The notes: generated by a model not told the origin, from the letters alone. Numbered from the stretch's first letter, positions 46,162-55,381 are shown. The stretch: DNA of 64,000 nucleotides from Antarcticibacterium flavum (GCF_006159205.1 NZ_CP040812.1:868001-932000); one strand, 5' to 3'. Numbers and translations are program-made.

Positions 46162-47699
46162 TCCATCCCTTTTAGACTGGCATTTTCGGTCTTACTGTTA
46201 ATTTTCCTTATGATGCCGTCCAGTTCCCGGGCAGAGGACATTATACTATTTAGTAAAAGCCCAATATCCTCAATATCCTCATGGTTTTGCAGGAGATCGA
46301 TAAGTCCCATAATCCTGGCAAGGGGCGCCCTAACTACATGGGATTGTGTCCAGGCTATTTCTTTAAGGCGTTTGTTATTGTTTTCAATCGTCTCGATATA
46401 TCTTTTCAATTCTGTGATATCCTGCATAGAACCAATCATTCTTGATGGATTACCTTCAGTATCCCTTACCATATAGCTACGGTCCAGAATATACTTATAG
46501 CTGCCATCTGCACATCGAAATCGATATTCAATCTGTAATTGAGAAGTCCTGTTTGCATAAACATCTGCAACCTTAATATTTACTCTTTTTCTATCCTCTG
46601 GATGCACCTTTTCCTCCCACCAGGAACCACGGGGATCTACCTCATCCCGCTTATAGCCAAACATATTTTCTATCCCCTCATTATAATGCATCAGGTCATT
46701 CTTAACATCATAATCTGTAATAGTATCGCTGGTTGCCTTTGCCACTATATCATAACGGGTAAGACTTTCCCTTAACTGTTTTTCCTGCAGTACAAAATCT
46801 GTTATATCCCTGGAGTTTGCTACTATCCCATTTACTGCGGGATCCTGCGACAGGTTTGTAATAACGGTCTCGATCCAACGATATTTATTTCCCCCGGACT
46901 TTATCCTGTAAGAGGGTATTTGTATCCTTTTTGTATGCTCCAGCCGCTGCACGCAATCCTTCACCATATTTGCATCTTCCTGATGAATGAGGTAGAAAAA
47001 GTTATTTTTCAAAAGTTTTTCTGCAGAAACCCCGGTAACTGCTTTGGCAGATGGGCTTATGTATTTAAAATTACCCTTGAAATCCAGGATCATCACCAGG
47101 TCTGACCCGTCCTGAACCAGGGCCTTAAACCTTTGTTCACTATGCATCAGGGCTTTCTCTGCAGTGAGTTGAGCGGTGATATTATTCAAAAGGCTTACCC
47201 GCGCCTCAATCCCATCAAATATAATAGGATTACTTTGAACATCAACGATGATCTGTTCTCCGGTTTTAATGGTGTGAGATACCTTTAAGTTAAAGTGATC
47301 ATCCTTCTTCCTGCTTAAAAGATCTTCAATCCCCGGCTCTTCTTTATTGGTCCAGAGGTCCCTTATCTTCATATTTAAAAACTCCTCCCGGGAAAATCCA
47401 TACATCTTAACCGCCGCCGCGTTTACACTAAGGAATCTGAGGTCCTTGCGTTCTACAACCCACTTAGGAAGCGGACTTAATTCAAAAAGAGATTTGTATT
47501 TTTTTTCAGATTCACTTAACTGAAATTCTATTTTTTTTCTCTCAATACTATAGTAAATGCTTTTGGATAATTGGACTGCGTTGAGTTCATCCTTCAGCAA
47601 ATAATCTGATATTCCCAGTGATAAGGTCTTGACCCCAAAACCCTTATTGGCATAACCTGTTAAAACAATTACCGGGGTCTTCCATGCGAGGCTCACCAC
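46155..47699 (-). CDS. PAS-repeat/HisKA protein without ATPase domain (3' part after frameshift)
   Basis: 514 residues. It begins with the last third of a receiver domain (TPVIVLTGYAN, then DYLLKDEL with the conserved Lys), then three PAS domains (about 65-190, 190-310 and 310-425). It ends in a short HisKA-like helix with the His of QSHVVRAPLARIMGLI. There is no HATPase_c domain after it. Such proteins are seen in flavobacteria and may receive phosphate from another kinase. One extra C in the run 47773-47778 joins it to the preceding frame; the joined protein is about 590 residues. Confidence 0.82.
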   Translation of the reverse strand: MVSLAWKTPVIVLTGYANKGFGVKTLSLGISDYLLKDELNAVQLSKSIYYSIERKKIEFQLSESEKKYKSLFELSPLPKWVVERKDLRFLSVNAAAVKMYGFSREEFLNMKIRDLWTNKEEPGIEDLLSRKKDDHFNLKVSHTIKTGEQIIVDVQSNPIIFDGIEARVSLLNNITAQLTAEKALMHSEQRFKALVQDGSDLVMILDFKGNFKYISPSAKAVTGVSAEKLLKNNFFYLIHQEDANMVKDCVQRLEHTKRIQIPSYRIKSGGNKYRWIETVITNLSQDPAVNGIVANSRDITDFVLQEKQLRESLTRYDIVAKATSDTITDYDVKNDLMHYNEGIENMFGYKRDEVDPRGSWWEEKVHPEDRKRVNIKVADVYANRTSQLQIEYRFRCADGSYKYILDRSYMVRDTEGNPSRMIGSMQDITELKRYIETIENNNKRLKEIAWTQSHVVRAPLARIMGLIDLLQNHEDIEDIGLLLNSIMSSARELDGIIRKINSKTENASLKGMEC

Positions 47700-47704
47700 A
47701 TCTT

Positions 47705-47926
47705 TTACAAGCGATTCCGCACTGGTAGAATCGGGTAGGGAAAGATCCAGTAAAATAGCATCAAATTTTGAAGGGGGGATAATTTCTCCCTGGCTTCATA
47801 GAAAGATGCGGCTCTTGTCAATTCAAGATTGGGATGCTCTTCAGTTAAGTAATCCTCAATGAGGATATAATCTCCAAGATGGTCTTCTACCACAAGAATG
47901 TTGAGGGGCTCCTTGTATAAAGTCAT
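47705..47926 (-). CDS. Receiver domain start of the receiver-PAS-HisKA protein (5' part)
   Basis: 73 residues, of which the first 51 are a receiver domain (NILVVEDHLGDYILIEDYL) and the rest is out-of-frame. Restoring one base in the C6 run gives PSKFDAILLDLSLPDSTSAE, which contains the missing phospho-acceptor Asp (LLDLSLP), and continues into the next frame. The RR start lies 12 bases after the stop of the upstream receiver gene. This is therefore the N-terminus of the following protein, not an independent gene. Confidence 0.82.
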   Translation of the reverse strand: MTLYKEPLNILVVEDHLGDYILIEDYLTEEHPNLELTRAASFYEAREKLSPLQNLMLFYWIFPYPILPVRNRL

Positions 47927-47937
47927 TGATGTAGGGG

Positions 47938-48390
47938 TTAAACTGTTTTTGGGAGTTGCACAACAGAGTTAAAGAAATTTTGGACACTGGATATGACTTC
48001 TGAAAAAGAATCGGCACTTAAAGGTTTTGTGATAAAGCAGGTAGCGTAATTGCTATAGCATTTATGTATATCTTCTTCTGAAGATGATGTGCTAAGGATC
48101 ACAACAGGAATGTGTTTAAGATCTTCACTTGATTTTATTTCCCGCAACACCTCAAACCCATTAACCTTTGGCAAATTAATGTCTAGAAGTACCAGTTGGG
48201 GAGACCTGGCATTGGAATATTTATCTTTCTTCTGGAGGTAATTTAAAGCTTCAAGACCGTCTTTTACTACAGAAATATTGGTAGCAATTTCGCTATCATT
48301 TAAAGCCTCTGTGGTTAATAATATGTCTCCTTCGTTATCTTCAACAAGCAGGATCTCAATAAAATTCATAATCTCTTGGGGTTGGGGCAT
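47938..48390 (-). CDS. Rcp1-like response regulator
   Basis: 150 residues, single receiver domain. VEDNEGDILLT with LLDINLPKVNG (phospho-acceptor) and ITKPL match the Rcp1 type that partners with phytochrome-like kinases. The first ATG lies 10 bases after the kinase stop; an alternative start is codon 8 (MNFIEILLVED, 48369), which gives the more usual receiver length. It is placed directly behind the multi-PAS kinase, whose HisKA is also of the phytochrome type, so it is the probable cognate regulator. Confidence 0.92.
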   Translation of the reverse strand: MPQPQEIMNFIEILLVEDNEGDILLTTEALNDSEIATNISVVKDGLEALNYLQKKDKYSNARSPQLVLLDINLPKVNGFEVLREIKSSEDLKHIPVVILSTSSSEEDIHKCYSNYATCFITKPLSADSFSEVISSVQNFFNSVVQLPKTV

Positions 48391-48399
48391 GTAAATATA

Positions 48400-51300
48400 C
48401 TAAAATTGTTTGTTGATGGTGAAATGAAATGTACTTCCTTTTCCTTCTTTAGATTCCAGCCATATTTCACCACCATGATTTTCTACGATTTTTTTACATA
48501 TAGCAAGGCCTATCCCAGTACCCGAATAGTCCTCACGGGAATGTAAACGTTGAAAAAGAATGAATACCTTTTCAAAATATCTTTCATCTATTCCTATTCC
48601 ATTATCACTAATGGAGAATTGCCAGCAGGTCGATTCTTCCTTTACAGTCACTTTAATGATAGGTGGAATATCCCGGTGTGAATATTTTATACCGTTGCTT
48701 ATTAAGTTGGAAAGCACTCTTTGAAGAGGGGTAACAGCAGCACAAATTACGGGTAGTTTACCATAAAGAATGGTGGCACCTGTTTCCTTTATACTACTTG
48801 CATAAAGATTTTCAATATTGGTAAGCATATCATTGAGATCTACTTCTTCCCGGCTATATTCCAACCTGCCCGCCCTGGAATAATCCAGGAGATCCAAAAG
48901 GATCTGTCTCATTCTCACAGCCCCATCTGTAGCAAAATGAATATACTGCCTTGCACGATCATCCAGTTGGTCATCATATTTCTTTTGTAGCTGGGAGAGA
49001 AAACTTGTCACCATCCTTAAAGGCTCCTGGAGATCGTGCGAGGCGATGTAAGCAAATTGCTCCAGCTCTGCATTGGAATCGGCAAGATCTTTTGCATTTC
49101 TTTGTAGTTGGTGATTGAGCTCCTCGAGAGCCCTTTCATTTTGTTTGAGTTCTGTAATATCCTGCAGGGAACCAATCATTCTAATAGCTTTACCGCTTTC
49201 ATCACGAATAATATAACCACGCTCCAGTACATACGCAATTTTCCTATTGGATTTTACCAGGCGGTATTCACTTTCCCACTTGGTATCACCAGACTCCAAA
49301 GCAAGGTCCAGGGTTGCTTCAATGCTCTGCCGGTCCTCAATATGAATGTTTTCCAGCCATTGAGATAAATTATCTTTTCTCAATAATCTTTTGTAACCGT
49401 ATACCTCATAATAGGCCCCATTCCATTCCAGTTCATTTTTAATAACATCCCAGTCATAAACAGATTCGCGGGTAGCTTTTGCAACGAGGTCATAGCGTTC
49501 TTTGGCGATCTTTATTTTATTTTCTATTAATTTTCTGGGTGTAATATCCTTGAAGTAAACCGAAGCTCCTTCTACCCCGGGATATATGTTTACTTCGTAC
49601 CACTTCTTTGAAGGTGCATGAAATTCTTCATAAGAGGTTTTCTCCATTGTTTTCAAAGCCTCCTGGTGTTTATCGAAAAATAAAAGCTCCCTCGCCTCGG
49701 GTACCACTTGCCAAAGATTCTGATTTTCTATTTGATGGCGGGCAATGCCTGAAAATTTTTCGGCAGCCTTGTTCCAATGTGTTACAAAGCCTGAAGAGTC
49801 CAGAGAAAAGAAACCATCGGTTATACTCTCCAGGATCCTGTTTATTCTTTCCCCGTAATTCTTAAGAGTTGCCTCATATTTCTTTCTTTCAGAAATATCG
49901 GTATGTATTCCAAAGAGTGCTATGACTTCGTTATTTGAATTAAAGACCGGACCACCGCTGAAGTAATAATCCAGATTTTCACCTTCGCTATTCTTAATTT
50001 GCAAATCTCCTTCCCAATACCTCCCGGCAAGTAAGGTGGGAAAGATCTCCCGGGAAATTATATCGCCATGATACATATTCTCAATGGCCTCCTGCCCTTT
50101 GAGATTTCCTGTTTCATATCCCAGGATCTCCTGAAAAGAGCTATTAAGATAAACCTCCCCGGTTTCCAGTGTAAAAAGGCCAATCGCATCTTTTGAGCTT
50201 TCAATTACATTCCTGTATTTATGAAGTTCAAGGTTAGAAGATTTTAAAGAAGTAATATCTATCCCAAATACATGTACGATCCCCTCTTCTTCCAGAAGTT
50301 CGGCCGGAGTCCAGGAGATCCATTTCCAATCTCCATTCTTTGCTTTGCACCTGTTTTGAAAATTCCTGGGGCTTCTGCCTTCTGCTACTTCATTAAGCCT
50401 TTGAAAAGTTGAGGCCTGGTCCTGGGGATGAAGAAATTGGCTGATAGGGGTGTTTAACAATTCCTCTTCTGTATACCCAAACATTTTCACGAAAGCAGGA
50501 TTAACTTTTTTTAGATAACCATCCATCCCCACAACGACAATTAAATTGGGAGAGTATTTGTACATATTGTTCAGGCGGTTCTCGGTCAACTTACGTCGTA
50601 CATCTGTTGAAATTTGAATTGCCACTCGCGTAAGTAAATCCACCAGCCTGTTGCGGTTATCTGGTTGTTTCTTTGCTAAAAATGTAAGTACAGCCAGGAC
50701 TTCCCCCTTATAAATTATAGGAAGTCCAATGCCATAATCCATTTGATGAACAACCACAGGCTCTTTTCTTATAAAGCGCTCATCCCCGGTCAATTTTTCC
50801 CAAACCTGTATCTTTCCTTTTTCCCAGGTCATCCCAGGGAGTCCGGCTCCTTTTTTAAAGTTAGAAACCGCATTGCCACTCCAAATATTTACATCCCTAT
50901 TATATTCTGCAATACGAATTAAATTATTCTGGTCATACCCCACTTTCCAGGCTTCGGCTGCTTCAAAACCAAAAAACTCAGAGAGCAATTTAATTGTTTT
51001 TTCCAAAGCCAATTTAAAAGTAGAAGCCTTTCCAAGGGTGTCAATAAGCCGGTAAATAAAGTCCTGCTCCTGTTCCAGGTTATGCGCCGCTGTTATATTC
51101 CTTGCTATTCCCACTAATCCCGATACCTCCTCCTTCTCAATGATAAGCGGCACCTTGGTTAATAAAATAACATTCTTGTTCCCCTGGTGATCATAAACAG
51201 TTTCCTTTCTATTAATGATAGAAACCCCAGAATTCATCACGCGGGTATTATCCTCCATGACCTCCATGCCCTCTTCCTGTGAAAAATAATCTACAGGTTG

Positions 51301-51507
51301 TAAGCCCAGTGTTTCGGCTTCATTTTCTTTTCCTAAATAATCTGAATAGAAGTTTTTGTTGGTGAGAATAGCCCGGTGGTCACGGTCTACCACGAAGATA
51401 GGATCGGGGATGTTATCGATGATCGCCTTGAGCATAGAGCGCTCCTTCAGGATCTTTAATTCAGCATCTTTAAGGGCAGATGCGTCCCGGGCCACGCAAT
51501 ACATCAA
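48400..51507 (-). CDS. Multi-PAS/GAF histidine kinase, main part (3' part after frameshift)
   Basis: 1,035 residues. After the end of one PAS come: PAS (about 25-145), GAF (about 150-305, with GLPGMTWEKG and YGIGLPIIYKGE), then five PAS/PAC units to about 790, a coiled linker, HisKA with the phospho-acceptor in YIASHDLQEPLRM (about 810), and HATPase_c with NLISNGIKYS, DNGIGI and GTGIGLAICKKI. No membrane segment, so a cytoplasmic sensor. One extra G in the G5 run 51553-51557 joins it to the upstream frame and yields KKDGGIVPLIWSAKW, as in intact PAS domains. The full kinase is about 1,515 residues. Confidence 0.9.
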   Translation of the reverse strand: MMYCVARDASALKDAELKILKERSMLKAIIDNIPDPIFVVDRDHRAILTNKNFYSDYLGKENEAETLGLQPVDYFSQEEGMEVMEDNTRVMNSGVSIINRKETVYDHQGNKNVILLTKVPLIIEKEEVSGLVGIARNITAAHNLEQEQDFIYRLIDTLGKASTFKLALEKTIKLLSEFFGFEAAEAWKVGYDQNNLIRIAEYNRDVNIWSGNAVSNFKKGAGLPGMTWEKGKIQVWEKLTGDERFIRKEPVVVHQMDYGIGLPIIYKGEVLAVLTFLAKKQPDNRNRLVDLLTRVAIQISTDVRRKLTENRLNNMYKYSPNLIVVVGMDGYLKKVNPAFVKMFGYTEEELLNTPISQFLHPQDQASTFQRLNEVAEGRSPRNFQNRCKAKNGDWKWISWTPAELLEEEGIVHVFGIDITSLKSSNLELHKYRNVIESSKDAIGLFTLETGEVYLNSSFQEILGYETGNLKGQEAIENMYHGDIISREIFPTLLAGRYWEGDLQIKNSEGENLDYYFSGGPVFNSNNEVIALFGIHTDISERKKYEATLKNYGERINRILESITDGFFSLDSSGFVTHWNKAAEKFSGIARHQIENQNLWQVVPEARELLFFDKHQEALKTMEKTSYEEFHAPSKKWYEVNIYPGVEGASVYFKDITPRKLIENKIKIAKERYDLVAKATRESVYDWDVIKNELEWNGAYYEVYGYKRLLRKDNLSQWLENIHIEDRQSIEATLDLALESGDTKWESEYRLVKSNRKIAYVLERGYIIRDESGKAIRMIGSLQDITELKQNERALEELNHQLQRNAKDLADSNAELEQFAYIASHDLQEPLRMVTSFLSQLQKKYDDQLDDRARQYIHFATDGAVRMRQILLDLLDYSRAGRLEYSREEVDLNDMLTNIENLYASSIKETGATILYGKLPVICAAVTPLQRVLSNLISNGIKYSHRDIPPIIKVTVKEESTCWQFSISDNGIGIDERYFEKVFILFQRLHSREDYSGTGIGLAICKKIVENHGGEIWLESKEGKGSTFHFTINKQF

Positions 51508-51548
51508 TTCTTCCTTATCATCCCATTTTGCACTCCAAATAAGCGGTA

Positions 51549-52955
51549 CTATCCCCCATCCTTCTTTATATACCGGTTAGAAAAGCTTGTGATCTCAGTA
51601 CCGTTTGCTATCGCCTCCCCTGTATCTTCAGTAATTTTTTTATCTTCAGGAAGAACATAATGTAGGAAGGGAGTACCTGTTAATTCACCGGGTTCATAAC
51701 CCAGGATTCGCCTGCTGGCAGTACTTACCTCTACAAATTTTCCATCACCATCTATGGTACAAATCATATCAAGAGAGCGATCCATTATATTTTTAAGCCT
51801 TTTCCGGCTTTGATAAACTTCCTGCTTTTGGGCTTCGGATTCGGTAATATCCCGTGCTATTCCATATACACCGGTGATCCTGTCATTGGTTATAATAGGA
51901 AAATTTGAAACATTGAGAAGCCGCTTTTTTCCTTTCCGGCTAATAAAAGCGGTATTATAATTCACTTCCCGGCCCCGGGATGCCTGTTGAAAGTTTTCTG
52001 AAAGTTGAATACGGTTTTCTTTTGGAATAAGCGGGATAAAACTTCGTCCCTTCATCTCCTCCACAGTAGCTTCAATTAAACGGGAAGCGCTTTTATTAAG
52101 GTGCATAAAATTTCCTTCCAGGTCCAGGGAATAAACAGCATCGGGGTGATTCTCGTATAGGGATCGCAGGGTTTGAAGGGTCCTGTCAAGTGCCTGTTCC
52201 TGTTCTTTTTCTTCGCTTATATCCTGAAGAATAGTACGTTTTATAACTTCCCCCTTTTGATTGATTTCTTCTGAAGTATGGATCTTAACCGGAAAATAGC
52301 TCCCGTCCTTTTTGATTGCCGAAAGTTCCCCCGATATCCCGCCCAACTTATTTTTATTTTTAAGCAGGGAATCCAGTTTACCGCAGGTAGTTACAAATAA
52401 TTCTTTATAATCAACAGCAGCAAATTCTTTGGTTTCAAGACCAAACATTTCACAGGCAGCCTCATTGTGTTCAAGCACTTTTCCATCCTTTGAAGTCACT
52501 ACAATTCCAATTGAGGCACTGTCCAGGACCTTTCCTGCCTGGGCAACTTCCGGGATTCTGTCTTTATCGGCTTCTTCAAGAAAAATTTGAACGATGCTAT
52601 TAGATCCATTTTCACTTAAAAAGGGTGAAATTCTTATGATCAGTGACTTCCCCGTGTTGGTTTCCGCAGTCATTTCTCCTATTTGAAAGGACAGAAACGC
52701 TCTCTTTAAATTTTTGTTGAAGAGTTCCAGCATATGGGTGGGAATAATTTCAAAGATGTTCTTTGCTTCTGAAAGTAGCCCATTCCAGGACTCTTTAATT
52801 AATTCGTCAGCTGAAGGTGTAAAGGAGAGGATATTGGCCCGCCGGTCCAGGAGCAGAACAGGTACAGGATTGGTTTGATGTTCTTCCTTAAGAGTTATAT
52901 CCAGGAATTCCTGAAGTATCTTTTCCCGTTCAATAGTCTTTTCGGGCTGCGCCAT
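51549..52955 (-). CDS. Multi-PAS histidine kinase, N-terminal PAS region (5' part)
   Basis: 468 residues with four PAS/PAC units (roughly 10-130, 135-255, 260-375 and 380-468). The last is cut in its middle by the frame break at 51553-51557 and completes in the following frame. Typical PAS text is visible: SIGIVVTSKDGKVLEHNEAA and VYSLDLEGNFMHLNKSA. The start at 52955 lies next to the REP-like array. Ligands of the PAS domains are not evident, although several could bind small cofactors. Confidence 0.9.
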   Translation of the reverse strand: MAQPEKTIEREKILQEFLDITLKEEHQTNPVPVLLLDRRANILSFTPSADELIKESWNGLLSEAKNIFEIIPTHMLELFNKNLKRAFLSFQIGEMTAETNTGKSLIIRISPFLSENGSNSIVQIFLEEADKDRIPEVAQAGKVLDSASIGIVVTSKDGKVLEHNEAACEMFGLETKEFAAVDYKELFVTTCGKLDSLLKNKNKLGGISGELSAIKKDGSYFPVKIHTSEEINQKGEVIKRTILQDISEEKEQEQALDRTLQTLRSLYENHPDAVYSLDLEGNFMHLNKSASRLIEATVEEMKGRSFIPLIPKENRIQLSENFQQASRGREVNYNTAFISRKGKKRLLNVSNFPIITNDRITGVYGIARDITESEAQKQEVYQSRKRLKNIMDRSLDMICTIDGDGKFVEVSTASRRILGYEPGELTGTPFLHYVLPEDKKITEDTGEAIANGTEITSFSNRYIKKDGG

Positions 52956-53400
52956 AAGTGGGTTGTTTGGGGTAATGCATAATGATGGTCAAAATACACA
53001 AATTTCTTTTAAAGCGTAGGTTTTATATACGGTCACTAGCCCTTGCGTGCATATTACGCCCCTTCAGGGCTCGGACTTCGATTTTCCTCTTTGACGATGG
53101 GCTACACCCATCGCTGATAGATGGCCGCCCCTTCAGGGCTCGAACTAATTGGCTTCTCTCCTTTCTGATGGGCTGCACCCATCGCTGATAGATTGCCGCC
53201 CCTTCAGGGCTAAAATCATAAAATCCGTTCTTTCCCTATGGGCTTCGCCCATCACTGAGCGATGGCCGCCCCTTCAGGGCTCGGACTGCGATTTTCCACT
53301 TTGACGATGGGCTACACCCATCGCTGATAGATTAACGCCCCTTCAGGGCTAAAATATAGTTGTTTCTAAAATCGAAGCCCTGAAGGGGCGGAATTTTTAG

Positions 53401-53451
53401 AGTTCCTTTTTGAATTTTTGATCCCAAACATATCTGACATTATCTATCTCC
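53401..53451. repeat. Transposase-3'-end relic, copy 1
   Basis: Contains ATCCCAAACATATCT, identical to bases 54721-54735 at the 3' end of the RAYT gene (codons for R-Y-V-W-D on the minus strand), preceded by TTTTTGAATT as the gene is. Confidence 0.75.
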
Positions 53452-53692
53452 AAAAAGTATAGAGGGTTGCATCCACCAATGCTAGATTACCGCCCCTTCA
53501 GGGCTCGGACTGCGATTTCCCTCTTTGACGATGGGCTACACCCATCGCTGCTAGATTAACGCCCCTTCAGGGCTAAAATATAGTTGTTTCCAAAATCGAA
53601 GCCCTGAAAGGGCAATATCTGTCAGCATCCCATAAAGCGGGATGATAAAGTTTAAAGCAATCCTATCCAGTCCTGTAGGGACGCAAATTTTT

Positions 53693-53745
53693 AGAATTCC
53701 TTTTTGAATTTTTGATTTCAAACATATCTGACATTATCTATCACC
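53693..53745. repeat. Transposase-3'-end relic, copy 2
   Basis: Same segment with ATTTCAAACATATCT in place of ATCCCAAACATATCT. Confidence 0.72.
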
Positions 53746-53978
53746 AGAGAATTTAAGGGGTTGCATCCTCCACTGCTAGATTACCGCCCTTTCAGAGGTA
53801 CTTATATATATTTTCCTGGCTGAACTCTACTCGTATTTTGCGCCTTTTCAGGACTATAATATATATTCATTTCCACAATCGAAGCCCTGAAAGGGCGAAA
53901 TCTGTCAGCATTCCGTGAAGCGGGATGAAGAATAATAAAACATCAATATCAAAGCCCTGAAGGGGCGTGATTTTTAAA

Positions 53979-54028
53979 GTTCCTTTTTGAATTTTTGATT
54001 TCAAACATATCTGACATTATCTATCTCC
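53979..54028. repeat. Transposase-3'-end relic, copy 3
   Basis: Same segment with ATTTCAAACATATCT, directly after an inverted REP copy. Confidence 0.72.
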
Positions 54029-54270
54029 AAAGAATTTAAAGGGTTGCATCCACCGCTGCTAGATTACCGCCCTTTCAGGGCTCAGACTTCGATTCCCCTC
54101 TTTGACGATGGGCTACACCCATCGCTGATAGATTAACGCCCCTTCAGGGCTAAAATATAGTTGCTTCTAAAATCGAAGCCCTGAAAGGGCAATATCTGTC
54201 AGAATCCCGTACAGCGGGATGAAAAAATTACAAAGCGATCATATCCAGCGCTGTAGGGGCGAAATTTTTA

Positions 54271-54323
54271 GAATTCCTTTTTGAATTTTTGATCCCAAAC
54301 ATATCTGACATTATCTATCACCA
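54271..54323. repeat. Transposase-3'-end relic, copy 4
   Basis: Same segment with ATCCCAAACATATCT, after a degenerate inverted REP copy (GCGCTGTAGGGGCG). Confidence 0.74.
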
Positions 54324-54717
54324 AAGAATTTAAAGGGTTGCATCCACCGCTGCTAGATTACCGCCCCTTCAGGGCTCGGACTTCGATTTTCCTCTTTGAC
54401 GATGGGCTACACCCATCGCTGCTAGATTAACGCCCCTTCAGGGCTCGAACTGGTTGGATTCTCTCCTTTTCTGCACCCATCGCTGATAGATTGCCACCCC
54501 TTCAGGGCTCGACCTAAATGCCTTCTCTCCTTTTCGATGGGCTGCACCCATCGCTGATCGATTACCGCCCCTTCAGGGCTAAAATATAGTTGTTTCTAAA
54601 ATCGAAGCCCTGAAAGGGCGAAATCTGTCAGAATTCCGTGCAGCGGGATGAAGAATAATAAAACATCAATATCCAAGCCCTGAAGGGGCGGAATATTCCG
54701 TGTTCTATTTTGAATTA

Positions 54718-55170
54718 CTAATCCCAAACATATCTCTCATCATAATCAACATTATATCTTTTCAAAAAATCACGATATTCCTCCTGAAATGTTTTCTTCC
54801 GGTGATGTTCGTGCTGGTTAGTGATGTATGTTATAATTTTATCTATCTCCGAAGGGCTTACAGAGAAAGCTCCGTATCCACTTTGCCAATAAAAGTTTTG
54901 ATATCCTACTCCTTTGGTTTTGATCCATTTGGACGAATGCGATTTGAGTTCCTCAATTAATTTCATCAAAGTTATTTTCTTTGATAGCATACAAAGTATA
55001 TGTACGTGGTCCAAATAGCCTCCAACCTGAACTGCCTGGCATTCGAGTTGATTACATATTCCACCCAGGTAATTATAAAGTTCTCCTTCCACCGGCGGGT
55101 GTATCAAGGGGTTTCTATTTTTAGTACTAAAAATAAGGTGGACATAATTTTTTACAAGTGACTGTCCCAT
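54718..55170 (-). CDS. REP-associated tyrosine transposase (RAYT, IS200/Y1-like)
   Basis: 150 residues of the Y1 HUH transposase fold. The HUH motif is HVH in GYLDHVHILCML (about residues 53-55). The catalytic Tyr is the one in IITYITNQHEHH (about 118), the usual Y-I-x-N-Q context. It begins N-YVHLIFSTKNR as in IS200-like proteins. It is flanked on both sides by REP palindromes in the pattern known for RAYTs, which are thought to mobilise or maintain REP elements. The ATG at 55170 is 13 bases inside the right block. The reading frame is complete and not obviously decayed, so it may be active. Confidence 0.9.
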   Translation of the reverse strand: MGQSLVKNYVHLIFSTKNRNPLIHPPVEGELYNYLGGICNQLECQAVQVGGYLDHVHILCMLSKKITLMKLIEELKSHSSKWIKTKGVGYQNFYWQSGYGAFSVSPSEIDKIITYITNQHEHHRKKTFQEEYRDFLKRYNVDYDERYVWD

Positions 55171-55182
55171 AATATTCGATAT

Positions 55183-55381
55183 TACGCCCCTTCAGGGCTT
55201 ATTATTTACTGGCTGGTTTTAAATACGATGGGCTACACCCATCGCTGATAGATGGCCGCCCCTTCAGGGCTAAAATATAGTTGTTTCTAAAATCGAAGCC
55301 CTGAAGGGGCGAAATCTGTCAGCATCCCGTGAAGCGGGATGATAAAGTTTGAAGCAATCCTATCCAAGCCCTGAAGGGGCG
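55183..55381. repeat. REP-like palindrome array next to the RAYT gene (right block)
   Basis: Four copies of the GCCCCTTCAGGGC palindrome (about 55184, 55258, 55297 and 55367), two in each orientation, with one GATGGGCTACACCCATC hairpin and one CATCCCGTGAAGCGGGATG hairpin between them. Confidence 0.9.

Larger units (their letters stand above)
53056..54700. repeat. REP-like palindrome array next to the RAYT gene (left block)
   Basis: About 24 copies of the palindrome GCCCCTTCAGGGC, exact or slightly degenerate, in both orientations, spaced about 35-80 bases apart. Two further hairpin types alternate with them: GATGGGCTACACCCATC (with GCTGCACCC and GCTTCGCCC variants) and CATCCCGTGAAGCGGGATG. 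Four copies of a segment like the transposase 3' end also occur. Compound units repeat several times. No convincing gene lies within; short open frames here are translations of the repeats. Confidence 0.92.

Noticed and set aside
52982..53188. Small protein of 68 residues starting at 52982
   Set aside because: It is a translation of REP palindromes; the phrase RPFRART appears at each repeat, and the frame has no start signals or domain.
53056..54700. CRISPR array
   Set aside because: The repeats are palindromes in both orientations with similar, not unique, spacers, there are no cas genes, and a RAYT gene is adjacent.
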